Source of the DNA: Pedobacter glucosidilyticus DSM 23534
GTDB taxonomy: Bacteria; Bacteroidota; Bacteroidia; Sphingobacteriales; Sphingobacteriaceae
Length of the DNA: 64,000 bases
NCBI RefSeq assembly: GCF_000425145.1
Contig: NZ_KE384311.1
Coordinates: forward strand, 1 to 64,000
Direction of reading: 5' to 3'
A program made the position numbers and the translations under genes. Below, piece after piece: positions 26,788 to 36,795 of the stretch. Under the pieces are notes generated by a model. It worked only from the letters and a program-made list of their open reading frames with translations, ran no database searches and was not told the origin of the DNA. Position 1 is the stretch's first letter, and every line of letters begins with the position of its first letter.

Positions 26788-29745
26788 TTATTCTTTATGA
26801 TTTTTCTTATTTCTCATAAACTCTACAACTACCGGAGTTGCTACAAATAGTGAAGAATAAGTACCTACAATTACCCCGATTAACATAGCGAAAGAGAAAC
26901 CTCTTAAAATCTCGCCACCAAAAATAAATAAGATAATCAAAACAAATATGGTAGACATACCCGTAACAACAGTTCTACTTAATGTGCTATTAAGTGCGTT
27001 GTTAATGATAGTTCCCATGCTTTCATTCTTATTTCTGTTATCGTTTAAGTATTCTCTAACCCTATCAAAAATAACTACCGTATCGTTGATAGAATAACCA
27101 AGAACAGTTAAAATAGCAGCAATAAACGATTGATCTATATCTAAAGAGAATGGTACAAAGCCGTTTAATAAAGAGAAGAAAGCTAATACAACTAAAACGT
27201 CGTGAGCTAATGCTACGATAGAAGCTAAACCAAATTCTATTCTTCTAAATCTAATGAAGATATAAACAAAGATGGCAAGAATGGATAGTAAAACCGCGTA
27301 AATAGCAGAGGTTTTAATATCATTAGCTACTGTTGGACCTACTTTCTGTGCATCCTTAATTTCATAAGGAGCATTTAACTTTTTAAGACCTTCATTAAGT
27401 TTGCTTTCAACAATTTTCTCTGTATCAGCACCTTCATCAGTAATTAAGTAATCAGTAGTTACCCTTACACCATTACCATAACTTTTTACCTCAGGAGCAT
27501 CGTTTTCAAATGCTTCTGTTAAAACGTTTCTTACTTCTAAAGTGCTTATCTCTTTCTGGAATTCGATAACATAAGTTCTACCACCTTGGAAATCTACACC
27601 TAAACTAAAACCTCTGGTGAAGATTGAGATGATACCCGCAATGATGATGACAGAAGAGATGATATAAAATTTCTTACGTTCTTTTACGAAATCAAAAGTA
27701 GAACCTTTGAACAGTTTTTTAGTAAAAGAAGAAGAGAAAGGGATGTTTTGACCTTTTTCTACTTTTTGGTCTAATACCAATCTGCTTATAAATATAGCTG
27801 TAAACAAAGAACAGATGATACCTATAACCAAAGTAGTAGCGAAACCTAAAATTGGCCCAGAACCCATCACCATTAAAATAATACCTGTTATTAAGGTTGT
27901 GATGTTAGAGTCTAGTATAGCCGAGTAGGAGGCAGAGAAACCATCGGCAACAGCCAATCTTAAAGATTTACCAGCTTCTAACTCTTCTTTAATTCTTTCA
28001 TAAATCAATACGTTAGCATCAACTGCCATACCTATGGTTAAAACCAAACCTGCAATACCAGGTAAAGTCCATACAGCACCTAAAGATGCCATAACACCAA
28101 TTAAGAAGAATAAGTTAGCTAATAAAGCAAGGTTTGCAATCCATCCTGCTCTGTTGTAGTAAAACAACATGAATAATAATACCACTAATAAACCTGCTAC
28201 AGAAGAAGCTAAACCCTTATCTATAGACTCTTTACCTAGGGTAGGACCTACCACGTATTCTCCAACAATTTTAGCTGGGGCTGGTAATTTACCAGCTTTT
28301 AATACATTGGCTAAATCTTTTGTTTCTTCTGGAGTAAAGTTTCCAGAAATAGAAGATATACCATTAGGGATTTCTCCAGATACTCTTGGAGCAGTATAAA
28401 CCATACCATCTAAAACAATAGCAATTGATTTGTTATCCTCTTCGCTTTGTGCAGAACCGGCAGCCGCAGCCGTAATTCTTTTCCACTCATGAGCACCTTC
28501 AGAATTCATCACCATCACCACCTCAGGATTTCCTTTTTGATCAAAGTCATCACGAGCGTTAGAGATAACGTCACCTTCTAGAGCTGGTTCACCGTTTAAG
28601 CCAGTAGCTTTAATGGCATATAATTCAAAAACTTTATCTGTCTCTGAGATAGCTTTAACTCCCCACATTAATTTAACGTTAGGAGGGATAACAGCTTTAA
28701 TGTCTTGCTCGGCAAAAATAGCGTTGATTTTTGCGGTGTCTCTTTGGTTAGCGTAACCAACAACAGCACCCGGTCTTAAACCTTGTTGCCCGTTAGTACC
28801 TTGGAAAGTTGCTGGAGCCAATAAAGCAAATAATGGATTAGATTTGGCTAATGCAGCACTTGCCGCAGCAGAATCTTTGGCAACTGTATCTTTTTTAGCG
28901 CTTAATAAAGCAGGCTTGCTACCATCTTTTGCTAAGCTATCAGCACTTTTCACAACTGGTTTGGCTGTTTCTTTAGGCTGTTTAGCTGCTAAAATGTTGT
29001 TGATATTTTGAATAAGAGGGAAAATCTCTTGGTTTTCAAAAGTTTCGTAGAACTCTAATTTAGCAGAACCTTGTAACAGCTTACGAACACGTTCTTTATC
29101 AGTTACACCAGGTAGCTCAACCAAAATTCTGTTAGAGCCTTCTTGTAATTGGATGTTTGGTTGTGTTACACCAAATTTATCTATACGAGTTCTTAAGATG
29201 TTGAAAGATCTTTCAACCGCAGAGTTTGCTTGTTTATCTAAGAAAGTTTTTACTTGAGCATTGGTAGCATCTAACTTAAGCTCGGCAGCATTTTCTTTTG
29301 TTGAATAAAAAGTTGCTAGTTTACCGCTAGGGCTTAATTTTTCATACTCTTGTACAAAAAGTGTTACTAAACTTTCCTGACTGGTTTTTAATCTGTTCTG
29401 AGCATTTTTTAATGCCTGATTGAAATTGGCATCATCCGGATTGTTGGCTAAACTTTTAATCAATGCAGATAAATCTATCTCCATGGTTACGTTCATACCA
29501 CCTTTTAAGTCTAAACCTAACTGTATTTCTCTTTCTTTTACATACTGATAAGTATGACCAAGTAGAGGATAAACAGGTTGTGAAGACATAGAATCTAAAT
29601 AGATTCTTTCTTTTTCAGGATCGCCTTTTGCATACTCTTTAGCATCACTTTCTACCTTGTTGGTAAAAAATGTAAAAGAAAGGGCATACAAACTCAGTAA
29701 TGTTAAAATAACTGCTGCAAACTTAATTACTCCTTTGTTTTGCAT
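26788..29745 (-). CDS. secDF: SecDF fused protein translocase subunit
   Basis: The 985-residue fusion of SecD and SecF is the Bacteroidota norm. It uses the proton motive force to help SecYEG release exported proteins. Visible: an N-terminal helix, the P1 domain with LGLDLKGGMNVTMEIDL, then SecD helices with GMAVDANVLIYERIKEE. SecF follows with GVDFQGGRTYVIEF and YSINDTVVIFDRVREY. An Ala/Ser/Lys-rich insert (about residues 250-305) separates parts of the periplasmic region. A TAGCTTTG box at 29791-29798 is a plausible promoter. Confidence 0.96.
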   Translation of the reverse strand: MQNKGVIKFAAVILTLLSLYALSFTFFTNKVESDAKEYAKGDPEKERIYLDSMSSQPVYPLLGHTYQYVKEREIQLGLDLKGGMNVTMEIDLSALIKSLANNPDDANFNQALKNAQNRLKTSQESLVTLFVQEYEKLSPSGKLATFYSTKENAAELKLDATNAQVKTFLDKQANSAVERSFNILRTRIDKFGVTQPNIQLQEGSNRILVELPGVTDKERVRKLLQGSAKLEFYETFENQEIFPLIQNINNILAAKQPKETAKPVVKSADSLAKDGSKPALLSAKKDTVAKDSAAASAALAKSNPLFALLAPATFQGTNGQQGLRPGAVVGYANQRDTAKINAIFAEQDIKAVIPPNVKLMWGVKAISETDKVFELYAIKATGLNGEPALEGDVISNARDDFDQKGNPEVVMVMNSEGAHEWKRITAAAAGSAQSEEDNKSIAIVLDGMVYTAPRVSGEIPNGISSISGNFTPEETKDLANVLKAGKLPAPAKIVGEYVVGPTLGKESIDKGLASSVAGLLVVLLFMLFYYNRAGWIANLALLANLFFLIGVMASLGAVWTLPGIAGLVLTIGMAVDANVLIYERIKEELEAGKSLRLAVADGFSASYSAILDSNITTLITGIILMVMGSGPILGFATTLVIGIICSLFTAIFISRLVLDQKVEKGQNIPFSSSFTKKLFKGSTFDFVKERKKFYIISSVIIIAGIISIFTRGFSLGVDFQGGRTYVIEFQKEISTLEVRNVLTEAFENDAPEVKSYGNGVRVTTDYLITDEGADTEKIVESKLNEGLKKLNAPYEIKDAQKVGPTVANDIKTSAIYAVLLSILAIFVYIFIRFRRIEFGLASIVALAHDVLVVLAFFSLLNGFVPFSLDIDQSFIAAILTVLGYSINDTVVIFDRVREYLNDNRNKNESMGTIINNALNSTLSRTVVTGMSTIFVLIILFIFGGEILRGFSFAMLIGVIVGTYSSLFVATPVVVEFMRNKKNHKE

Positions 29746-29790
29746 TTTGTTTTTAATTGATTATTAGTACTTCTCTTCTATATAAGACGG

Positions 29791-29798
29791 CAAAGCTA
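29791..29798 (-). promoter_or_regulatory. putative -7 box of secDF (TAGCTTTG)
   Basis: Full TAnnTTTG match 45 nt before the secDF start; the -33 element is not evident. Confidence 0.4.
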
Positions 29799-29849
29799 AT
29801 TAAATTTTTAAATTATAAAATTTCTAAAATTAATTTATTCATATATGTA

Positions 29850-30362
29850 TCAAGGCTTTTGCAGTATCAGGAAAGAATAATCGTAAGCATGCTTATCATC
29901 TCTACTAAAATCTTCTCTGCTTACTACCTTCCAATCTTCTAATTTTAAGTCGTTTAGGTAAGTGTCTGCCTCAAAAATATGGTGTACCAAGGTTAAATAA
30001 ATCTTATGGGCTAAGGGTAAAGATTGTTTATAAATTTCTGCTCCGCCGATGATAAAAACTTCATTTTCGTCTTTGGTTTGTTTTAAAGCTTCGGTAAGGC
30101 TACTGAAAACCTCGGCACCCTCTATATGTAAATCTGTTTGACGGGTAATCACAATATTTCTTCTATTAGGCAATGGTTTACCTATAGAATCATAAGTTTT
30201 TCTCCCCATAATGATACTATGGCCAGATGTTGTTTTTTTAAAAAACTTCAAATCATTTGGTAAATGCCATAACAGTTGGTTGTTTTTACCAATGGCATGG
30301 TGTTGGTCTATCGCTACTATTAAAGATATATTTTGAGATTCCTGAGCCTCTTGGTTTTGCAT
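29850..30362 (-). CDS. folA: dihydrofolate reductase
   Basis: FolA reduces dihydrofolate to tetrahydrofolate with NADPH. The 170-residue protein has IVAIDQHHAIGKNNQLLWHLPNDL with the conserved Trp and catalytic Asp, IMGRKTYDSIGKPLPNR with the NADPH-binding Arg, and the IIGGAEIY motif. It follows thyA by 35 nt on the same strand, so the pair regenerates the folate consumed in dTMP synthesis. Confidence 0.96.
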   Translation of the reverse strand: MQNQEAQESQNISLIVAIDQHHAIGKNNQLLWHLPNDLKFFKKTTSGHSIIMGRKTYDSIGKPLPNRRNIVITRQTDLHIEGAEVFSSLTEALKQTKDENEVFIIGGAEIYKQSLPLAHKIYLTLVHHIFEADTYLNDLKLEDWKVVSREDFSRDDKHAYDYSFLILQKP

Positions 30363-30397
30363 ATTTTCTAATGAACGCTTTATCTATTATATGAACT

Positions 30398-31192
30398 TTA
30401 TACCGCAACTTCTGCTTTAATATGAGGGTGCGGGTCGTAATTTAATAAAGTAAAATCTTCGTATTTAAAACTGAAAATATCTTTCACCTCTGGATTAATT
30501 TGCATGGTAGGCAATGGCCTTGGTTCTCTTGTTAATTGCAGCTTAGTTTGCTCTAAATGATTGTTATATAAATGGGCATCGCCCAAAGTATGCACAAAAT
30601 CACCAGGTTCTAAATCGCAAACTTGGGCTACCATCATGGTTAATAAGGCATAAGATGCAATATTGAAAGGTACACCTAAGAAAATATCGGCACTACGTTG
30701 GTACAGCTGGCAGCTTAGTTTACCATCGGCTACATAAAACTGGAAAAAGCTGTGGCAAGGTGGCAAGGCCATGTTTTCTATCTCGGCAACATTCCAAGCA
30801 GAAACAATAATTCTTCTAGAATCGGGGTTGTTTTTTATTTGGTTGATGATTTGCGAAATCTGGTCGATGTGCCTGCCATCTGGCGTAGGCCAAGAACGCC
30901 ATTGCGAACCGTAAACCGGTCCTAAATTACCATTTTCATCGGCCCACTCGTCCCAAATTCTTACCCCATTATCTTTTAAATATTTGATATTGGTATCGCC
31001 ACTTAAAAACCAAATCAACTCGTGGATGATAGATTTAAGATGCAATTTTTTGGTGGTTACCATAGGGAAACCTTCTTCGAGGTTAAAGCGCATCTGATAA
31101 CCAAAAACACTGATGGTACCGGTACCCGTTCTATCATGTTTTTGTGTGCCATTTTCTAAAACATGGCGCATTAAATCTAAATATTGTTTCAT
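30398..31192 (-). CDS. thyA: thymidylate synthase
   Basis: ThyA methylates dUMP to dTMP using methylene-tetrahydrofolate. The 264 residues match the E. coli length. Catalytic Cys lies in [12 protein letters not shown], the phosphate-binding Arg in DRTGTGT and [13 protein letters not shown], and the C-terminal [10 protein letters not shown] is normal. It is first in the thyA-folA operon, divergent from ispE. Confidence 0.97.
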   Translation of the reverse strand: MKQYLDLMRHVLENGTQKHDRTGTGTISVFGYQMRFNLEEGFPMVTTKKLHLKSIIHELIWFLSGDTNIKYLKDNGVRIWDEWADENGNLGPVYGSQWRSWPTPDGRHIDQISQIINQIKNNPDSRRIIVSAWNVAEIENMALPPCHSFFQFYVADGKLSCQLYQRSADIFLGVPFNIASYALLTMMVAQVCDLEPGDFVHTLGDAHLYNNHLEQTKLQLTREPRPLPTMQINPEVKDIFSFKYEDFTLLNYDPHPHIKAEVAV

Positions 31193-31226
31193 TGGGAATA
31201 TCCTGAATCTGCAAATTAAAATAATC

Positions 31227-31234
31227 TATATTTG
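31227..31234 (+). promoter_or_regulatory. putative -7 box of ispE (TATATTTG)
   Basis: Full TAnnTTTG match 40 nt before the ispE ATG. Confidence 0.4.
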
Positions 31235-31274
31235 CTATCCTATTAATGTGCAAAACTCTTAATTGTTAATATCC

Positions 31275-32078
31275 ATGATAGCCTTTCCAAATGCTAAAAT
31301 AAATATTGGTTTAAATATCATCAGTCGTAGAAATGATGGTTATCATAACTTAGAAACTATTTTTTATCCAGTACAAATAAAAGATGCTTTGGAAGTTATA
31401 GAGGCTAGTGAAATGAGGTTTGAATCATCAGGGATAGAAATTCCTGGTCATGCCAATGAAAACCTATGTTTAAAGGCTTATGATTTATTAAGGAAAGATT
31501 TTGATTTACCCAATATCAGTATTCATTTACATAAGCAAATTCCTATAGGTGCAGGCTTGGGCGGAGGCTCGGCGGATGCCGCTTTTTTCTTGAAACTGGT
31601 GAACGAAAAGTTTAGCTTAGGTTTAGGTACAGAGGAGCTACAAGCCTATTGCCGTAAACTGGGAGCAGATTGTGCTTTTTTTATAGAAAACAAACCTCTT
31701 TTTGCATACGGAAAAGGAGATTATTTCGAGCCTATAGCCTTAGATTTATCTGCTTATTACATAGTTTTAGTGATGCCTGCTGTACATGTTTCTACCGGAG
31801 AAGCTTACAGAGGGGTAAAACCACAAGAACCAGCTACTTCCTTAAAAGATTTAATTCAACTACCCGTTGAAGAATGGCAGGGGAAAATTAAGAATGATTT
31901 TGAAAGACATATTTTACAAGCTCATCCTACAATTAGAGGCGTAAAAGCTGCTTTATTAGAAGCAGGAGCTTTGTTTGCTTTGATGAGCGGGAGCGGAGCT
32001 TCTGTTTACGGTATTTTCAAATCAGAACCAGATTTAGGTACTTTAGCGCCGGGTTATCTTATTTTTAAAGGCATATAG
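31275..32078 (+). CDS. ispE: 4-diphosphocytidyl-2-C-methyl-D-erythritol kinase
   Basis: IspE is the GHMP kinase of the MEP isoprenoid pathway. I start at the ATG at 31275 (267 residues, MIAFPNAKINIGLNI); the in-frame TTG at 31263 is less likely. Motif 1 (PNAKINIGL), the ATP-binding GAGLGGGSADAAF and the C-terminal ALMSGSGASVYGIF are all present. Divergent from thyA. Simple TTGA repeats follow the stop. Confidence 0.95.
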   Translation: MIAFPNAKINIGLNIISRRNDGYHNLETIFYPVQIKDALEVIEASEMRFESSGIEIPGHANENLCLKAYDLLRKDFDLPNISIHLHKQIPIGAGLGGGSADAAFFLKLVNEKFSLGLGTEELQAYCRKLGADCAFFIENKPLFAYGKGDYFEPIALDLSAYYIVLVMPAVHVSTGEAYRGVKPQEPATSLKDLIQLPVEEWQGKIKNDFERHILQAHPTIRGVKAALLEAGALFALMSGSGASVYGIFKSEPDLGTLAPGYLIFKGI

Positions 32079-32082
32079 GTAG

Positions 32083-32134
32083 TTGAATCATTGATTGAAT
32101 CATTGATTGATTGATTGATTGATTTTTGATTGAT
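32083..32134. repeat. simple TTGA-type tandem repeat
   Basis: Runs of TTGA/ATTG units, including two GAATCATTGATT copies. Similar runs lie at 45092-45130 and 58656-58865. Confidence 0.75.
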
Positions 32135-32160
32135 ATAGAATCCATTGACAGTTTCGTAAA

Positions 32161-32192
32161 AGCTTTTCGCCTTTAGCATTAAGCCTTCAGCT
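32161..32192 (+). repeat. dispersed 32-nt repeat, copy 1
   Basis: It matches the sequence at 58695-58726 (and its tandem copy 77 nt later) at 29 of 32 positions. It starts AGCTTTTCGCCTTT and ends CTTCAGCT. It is next to TTGA simple repeats at both sites. Confidence 0.65.
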
Positions 32193-32322
32193 TTTTAAAG
32201 GCCAGTTTTATGCTCTTTAAGATATTTATGGAAATCGATTTTTCTTTATATTAGAGCTGTTTTTTTTTTAAAATAGTCCTTATATTTAAACACCAATTTT
32301 AAACATCGTAAAATTCATTTTG

Positions 32323-33498
32323 ATGAATATTTTAAATGACTGTAAAAGGAAATCTATCCTTGTTTGCTTTTGTCTTCTATTCTTTATTTCTTCATTTGCT
32401 CAAAAGCCAAAAGCACCTATAATGGGTTGGAGCAGTTGGAATAACTTTAGAATTCATATCAATGAAGAATTAATTAAGCAGCAAGCAGATGCAATGATTA
32501 CTTCGGGTTTATACCAAGCAGGGTATCGTTTTATTAATATTGATGATGGCTATTTTGGAGGTAGAGATTCGGCAGGTAAGTTGTTTTCTCATCCACAAAA
32601 ATTCCCTTCGGGTATGAAAGCGCTGGCAGATTATATCCATAGTAAAAAACTTAAAGCTGGTATTTATACCGATGCTGGCAAAAATACTTGTGGTTCTATG
32701 TACGATCAAGACGAAAGAGGACTAGGAGTAGGAATTTATGGTTTTGTGAAACAAGATTGTGATTTGTTTTTTAAAGAATGGGGTTATGATTTTTTAAAAG
32801 TTGACTGGTGTGGTGCAGAAAAAATGAAGCTTGATGAAGCTACAGAATATCTGAAAATTATTGATGCTGTTAAGGCTATTGATGATGACATCATTTTTAA
32901 TGTTTGCAGATGGAAATTTCCGGGAGAATGGGTAATTAGAAAAGCTAACTCATGGCGTGTTTCTGGTGATATTGTAGAAAAGTTTTCTTCAATTTTAAAG
33001 ATCATAGATTTAAATGCAGAGCTTTATAAATATGCTTCGGCTGGCCATTATAATGATATGGATATGCTACAAGTAGGCAGAGGAATGAGCTACGATGAAG
33101 ATAAAAGTCATTTTTCTATGTGGTGTATGTTAAATTCTCCTTTATTGGCAGGTAATGATTTAAGGAATATGTCTTCACAAACATTAGAAATTCTAACCAA
33201 TAAAGAGCTTATCGCTTTAAATCAGGATAAAGGATTTAAACAAGCACAAAGAATTTTAAAAGAAGGTGGTGTAGAAGTTTGGTTAAAACCACTAGGTACA
33301 CAAGATAAACATAAAGCAATAGCCATATTTAATAGAGGAGACAAAGAGGCCGTGTTTAATGCTACAGCAGAGAAGTTGAAAATTGATGATCATAGTAAAA
33401 TAAGAGACTTATGGCAGCACAAAAATCTTGGGAAGCTTAAGAACAATCAGCAGTTTACCATTCCGAAACATGGTATTGTGGTTATTAAAACTGTTTAG
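32323..33498 (+). CDS. GH27 alpha-galactosidase, secreted
   Basis: I use the ATG at 32323 (391 residues); the preceding TTG is not needed. A signal peptide of about 27 residues (ending SSFAQ) directs export. The GH27 barrel shows PIMGWSSWNNF, INIDDGYF, nucleophile Asp161 in LKVDWCG and acid/base Asp216 in RVSGDI. A small beta domain closes the C-terminus. It probably removes terminal alpha-galactosyl units in the periplasm. No SusC/SusD pair lies next to it, and it appears monocistronic. Confidence 0.93.
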   Translation: MNILNDCKRKSILVCFCLLFFISSFAQKPKAPIMGWSSWNNFRIHINEELIKQQADAMITSGLYQAGYRFINIDDGYFGGRDSAGKLFSHPQKFPSGMKALADYIHSKKLKAGIYTDAGKNTCGSMYDQDERGLGVGIYGFVKQDCDLFFKEWGYDFLKVDWCGAEKMKLDEATEYLKIIDAVKAIDDDIIFNVCRWKFPGEWVIRKANSWRVSGDIVEKFSSILKIIDLNAELYKYASAGHYNDMDMLQVGRGMSYDEDKSHFSMWCMLNSPLLAGNDLRNMSSQTLEILTNKELIALNQDKGFKQAQRILKEGGVEVWLKPLGTQDKHKAIAIFNRGDKEAVFNATAEKLKIDDHSKIRDLWQHKNLGKLKNNQQFTIPKHGIVVIKTV

Positions 33499-33589
33499 TA
33501 ATATAGCAAGTCAATTGTCGCTCAGTTTTGTACAAATCATTTAAGTTGCTTCACATATTTTAAGAAAACTTAAACAGTAACGTAATACA

Positions 33590-33997
33590 ATGAAACATCA
33601 ACATCATCAGTCAGAGGTTTTAATTCTAGCAAAAGAACAAGGTCGTGTTTATAACTGCGGAAAAATGACTGCAGTTTTTAAGGCGGATGAAAATGAAACT
33701 AACGAAAAATATAGTGTTTCGGAATGGTGGATTGAACCTGGTTTTGAGGGTGTTGGCGCTCATCAACATGATGATAATGACGAAGTTTTTTATATGTTGG
33801 AGGGTACAATTTCGTTTCTTGTTGGGGATAAATGGATAGACGCTGATCAAGGTACTTTTATAAGAATTCCTTCAAAAACTATTCATGATTTTACTAATAA
33901 GACAACCGAAAGAGCAGGGTTTATCAATTTTTATATTCCAGGGGGCTTTGAAAAAAATATGCCTGCTATTGTAAACTGGTTCGCCACAAATAAATAA
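33590..33997 (+). CDS. cupin domain protein
   Basis: The 135-residue protein is a single small beta barrel. The first cupin motif reads GVGAHQHDDNDEVFYMLEGT with the metal-binding HxH and Glu, and the second includes IPSKTIHDF with the third His. Substrate is unknown; small cupins include isomerases, dioxygenases and binding proteins. It has no signal peptide and stands alone. Confidence 0.85.
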   Translation: MKHQHHQSEVLILAKEQGRVYNCGKMTAVFKADENETNEKYSVSEWWIEPGFEGVGAHQHDDNDEVFYMLEGTISFLVGDKWIDADQGTFIRIPSKTIHDFTNKTTERAGFINFYIPGGFEKNMPAIVNWFATNK

Positions 33998-34224
33998 GAT
34001 TAGCAATAGATACAAATACTGAGCAGAAAGCTCATACTTTTTGCTTATTTCATCATGAAGATGGAACTTCTTCCTACAGCATCTTCAAAACAAAACCGCA
34101 AGTTTAGAGTTAATCAAATCATAAGTTAGTGAAGATTTAAAGACCTTCAATGGCTCAAGTGAGCTAAGGTTTTCATTTCTAAATTACTATGTATAAATGT
34201 TCCTCATTAAAAAGAATAAAAAAA

Positions 34225-34635
34225 ATGAAAAAACACACGTTTCTTATGCTTGCTTTGATACTTTTAGCGCAGGTCAGTTTTTCACAAGAGTCAATATTTC
34301 AGTTGTCTAGTCATATTCTAGATATTACCACAGGTAAGCCAGCTACAAACGTAAAGATTACATTATCGAAAAAAGATAAGGAAGATAACTGGATTAAGGT
34401 TGATGAGAAAAATACAGACAGTAACGGTAGAATAAAAGATTTTTTGAAACAAGATGGAAAAGATAATACTGGAGTTTATAAATTAACATTTCATACAAGC
34501 CCATACTTTAAATCTTTGGGTCAAAAATCATTTTATCCGTTTATAGAAGTCGTTTTTGAACTTGTGGATAAGGAACATTATCATGTGTCCATTACCTTAT
34601 CACCCTATGGTTACTCAACTTATAGAGGGAATTAA
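34225..34635 (+). CDS. periplasmic 5-hydroxyisourate hydrolase / transthyretin-like protein
   Basis: I start at the ATG at 34225 (136 residues), because an upstream ATG at 34189 would put 12 extra residues before a clean signal peptide (MKKHTFLMLALILLAQVSFS). The mature part carries the HIUase signature: SSHILDITTGKPA with the catalytic His, and the C-terminal HYHVSITLSPYGYSTYRGN, where the usual YRGS ends in Asn. HIUase hydrolyses 5-hydroxyisourate in uric-acid breakdown. No other purine-catabolism gene lies nearby. Confidence 0.88.
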   Translation: MKKHTFLMLALILLAQVSFSQESIFQLSSHILDITTGKPATNVKITLSKKDKEDNWIKVDEKNTDSNGRIKDFLKQDGKDNTGVYKLTFHTSPYFKSLGQKSFYPFIEVVFELVDKEHYHVSITLSPYGYSTYRGN

Positions 34636-34650
34636 GATTCCTGTATCTTG

Positions 34651-34701
34651 AGCATAGTCGGGGGTTTTCCTAGATATTGTAAAAACTGTCCCGACTATGC
34701 T
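34651..34701. repeat. 12-bp perfect inverted repeat with extended stem
   Basis: AGCATAGTCGGG (34651-34662) is matched exactly by CCCGACTATGCT (34690-34701). Inside, GGTTTT/AAAACT can extend the stem. It lies 16 nt after the HIUase stop, before the convergent trpA. It may be a terminator without a strong T-run, or a REP-like element. Confidence 0.6.
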
Positions 34702-34777
34702 TATATCATTAGATTTTTAATATCACAGAAAAGCCTCAGCATACAGCCTCATTAATCTTAAACCCCCATTTTCTAAA

Positions 34778-35551
34778 TTAGCCTTTAATTGCTTTTACAA
34801 AAGTGGGGATGTGAGATAAATAATCATCCTTATCGGTAAGTGTTTTAACAAATGCACTTCCTACAATAGCTCCGTTAGCATATTGGTTGGCTCTTTCAAA
34901 GCTTTTTTGATCTGATATACCAAAACCAATAATTAATGGATTTTTGAGATTCATATCTTTAACCCTTTGGTAATAGATACCAATTTCGTCTGATACATTT
35001 AAAGCTTTACCTGTAGTAGAGGATGAAGATAATAAATAGATAAAGCCACTAGATAAACCATCAATTTTTTTGATTCTTTCTTCAGAAGTTTGTGGCGTAA
35101 CCAAAAAAACGTTGCTTAAACCGTTATCAATGAAATCGTCTTTATATAATTCTTCATATTCGTACATCGGTAAATCTGGTACAATAACACCATCAACACC
35201 AACTTCAGCCGCTTTTTTACAGAACTCTTTTACCCCATATTGGATCATAGGGTTGGCATAACCCATCAGTAAAACAGGGATATGAATTTTTTCTCTTAAA
35301 GATTTCAATTGCTCAAACAGCACTTTTAAAGTCATACCATTTGCTATAGCCACTTCAGAACTTTTCTGAATAACAGGGCCGTCTGCTAAGGGGTCTGAGT
35401 AGGGGAAACCTATTTCTAGAAAATCTGCTCCAGCATTTTGAAGCTCCTCAGCAATTTTAAGTGTAGCATCTAAAGTAGGGTATCCTGCTGTAAAATATAC
35501 CGATAAAATATCTTTGTCTTTTTTATCGAATAGTTGTTTAAGTCGGTTCAT
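34778..35551 (-). CDS. trpA: tryptophan synthase alpha subunit
   Basis: TrpA cleaves indole-3-glycerol phosphate to indole, which tunnels to TrpB. The 257 residues have the catalytic Glu and Asp in EIGFPYSDPLADGPV, VPDLPMYEYEEL and the phosphate-binding GFGISDQ. Last gene of trpDFBA. Confidence 0.96.
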   Translation of the reverse strand: MNRLKQLFDKKDKDILSVYFTAGYPTLDATLKIAEELQNAGADFLEIGFPYSDPLADGPVIQKSSEVAIANGMTLKVLFEQLKSLREKIHIPVLLMGYANPMIQYGVKEFCKKAAEVGVDGVIVPDLPMYEYEELYKDDFIDNGLSNVFLVTPQTSEERIKKIDGLSSGFIYLLSSSSTTGKALNVSDEIGIYYQRVKDMNLKNPLIIGFGISDQKSFERANQYANGAIVGSAFVKTLTDKDDYLSHIPTFVKAIKG

Positions 35552-35602
35552 GTATAAAAAATAAAAGCTTTAAACAAGCTTTAAATGGTCATTATCTATT
35601 AT

Positions 35603-36793
35603 TTAAAGGTTGAAATATTTCATAAAGGTGTTTAAATCCTTATCGCCACGTCCTGATAAGCAAACAACTACAATTTCATCACCTTTAAAAGTCATTTTTT
35701 CTAATTGTGCCAAAGCGTGTGCCGATTCTATCGCTGGAATAATACCTTCCATTTTAGAAAGTAATAAACTTGCATCCATAGCTTCAGCATCGGTAATACT
35801 TACATATTCTACACGCTTGGTTTTATGTAAATGCGCATGTTGAGGGCCAATACCAGGGTAATCTAGGCCGGCAGATATAGAATAAGGCTCTATCACTTGA
35901 CCGTCTTCTGTTTGCATTAAAATAGTTCTTGAGCCATGTAAAACACCCTCTTTTCCTAATACAGATGTTGCGGCCGAATGACCAGAGTTTACACCTAAAC
36001 CAGCAGCTTCAGCCGCAATAAGTTTTACATGTTCATCATCCAAAAAATGGTAAAACATACCCATAGCATTACTACCACCGCCCACACAAGCTAAAACATA
36101 ATCTGGTGATGGCGAGCCTGTATGTTCTATCAATTGTTTTTTAGTTTCTTCAGAAATGATAGATTGAAAACGAGAAACCATTTCTGGATAAGGGTGTGGT
36201 CCAACTACAGAACCAATGATATAATGGGTATCAACCGGGTTATTAATCCAGTCTCTCATGGCTTCGTTGGTTGCATCTTTAAGTGTTTTACTTCCAGAAG
36301 TTGCAGGAACAACCGTTGCCCCCATCATTTTCATACGGGCAACATTAGGAGCTTGTCTTTCTATATCAACTTCGCCCATATAAATCACGCATTCTAAACC
36401 TTTTAAGGCACAAACGGTAGCCGTTGCTACGCCATGTTGTCCGGCACCAGTCTCGGCAATGATTCTTTTTTTACCTAATTTCTCGGCTAAAAGAATTTGC
36501 CCAATGGTATTATTGATTTTATGAGCACCTGTATGATTTAAATCTTCGCGTTTGAGGTAAATGGTAGCACCATATTTTTCTGATAACCTTTTAGCCAGAT
36601 ATAATGGTGAAGGCCTACCTACGTAATCTTTTAATAGTGATTGAAATTCGGCTTGGAAATCTGGCTGCGCTATAATATTTAAATAGTTATTTCTAAGCTC
36701 CTCAATATTAGGGTATAACATTTCTGGGATATAAGCCCCACCAAAATCTCCATAATATCCTTTATCTGTAACTCTATAGTTTGTATGTGCCAT
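35603..36793 (-). CDS. trpB: tryptophan synthase beta subunit
   Basis: The PLP enzyme condenses indole with serine. The 396 residues include the PLP Lys in HTGAHKINN, the Gly-rich phosphate loop CVGGGSNA, and [14 protein letters not shown]. It follows trpF by 2 nt and precedes trpA by 51 nt. Confidence 0.97.
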   Translation of the reverse strand: MAHTNYRVTDKGYYGDFGGAYIPEMLYPNIEELRNNYLNIIAQPDFQAEFQSLLKDYVGRPSPLYLAKRLSEKYGATIYLKREDLNHTGAHKINNTIGQILLAEKLGKKRIIAETGAGQHGVATATVCALKGLECVIYMGEVDIERQAPNVARMKMMGATVVPATSGSKTLKDATNEAMRDWINNPVDTHYIIGSVVGPHPYPEMVSRFQSIISEETKKQLIEHTGSPSPDYVLACVGGGSNAMGMFYHFLDDEHVKLIAAEAAGLGVNSGHSAATSVLGKEGVLHGSRTILMQTEDGQVIEPYSISAGLDYPGIGPQHAHLHKTKRVEYVSITDAEAMDASLLLSKMEGIIPAIESAHALAQLEKMTFKGDEIVVVCLSGRGDKDLNTFMKYFNL

Positions 36794-36795
36794 AA

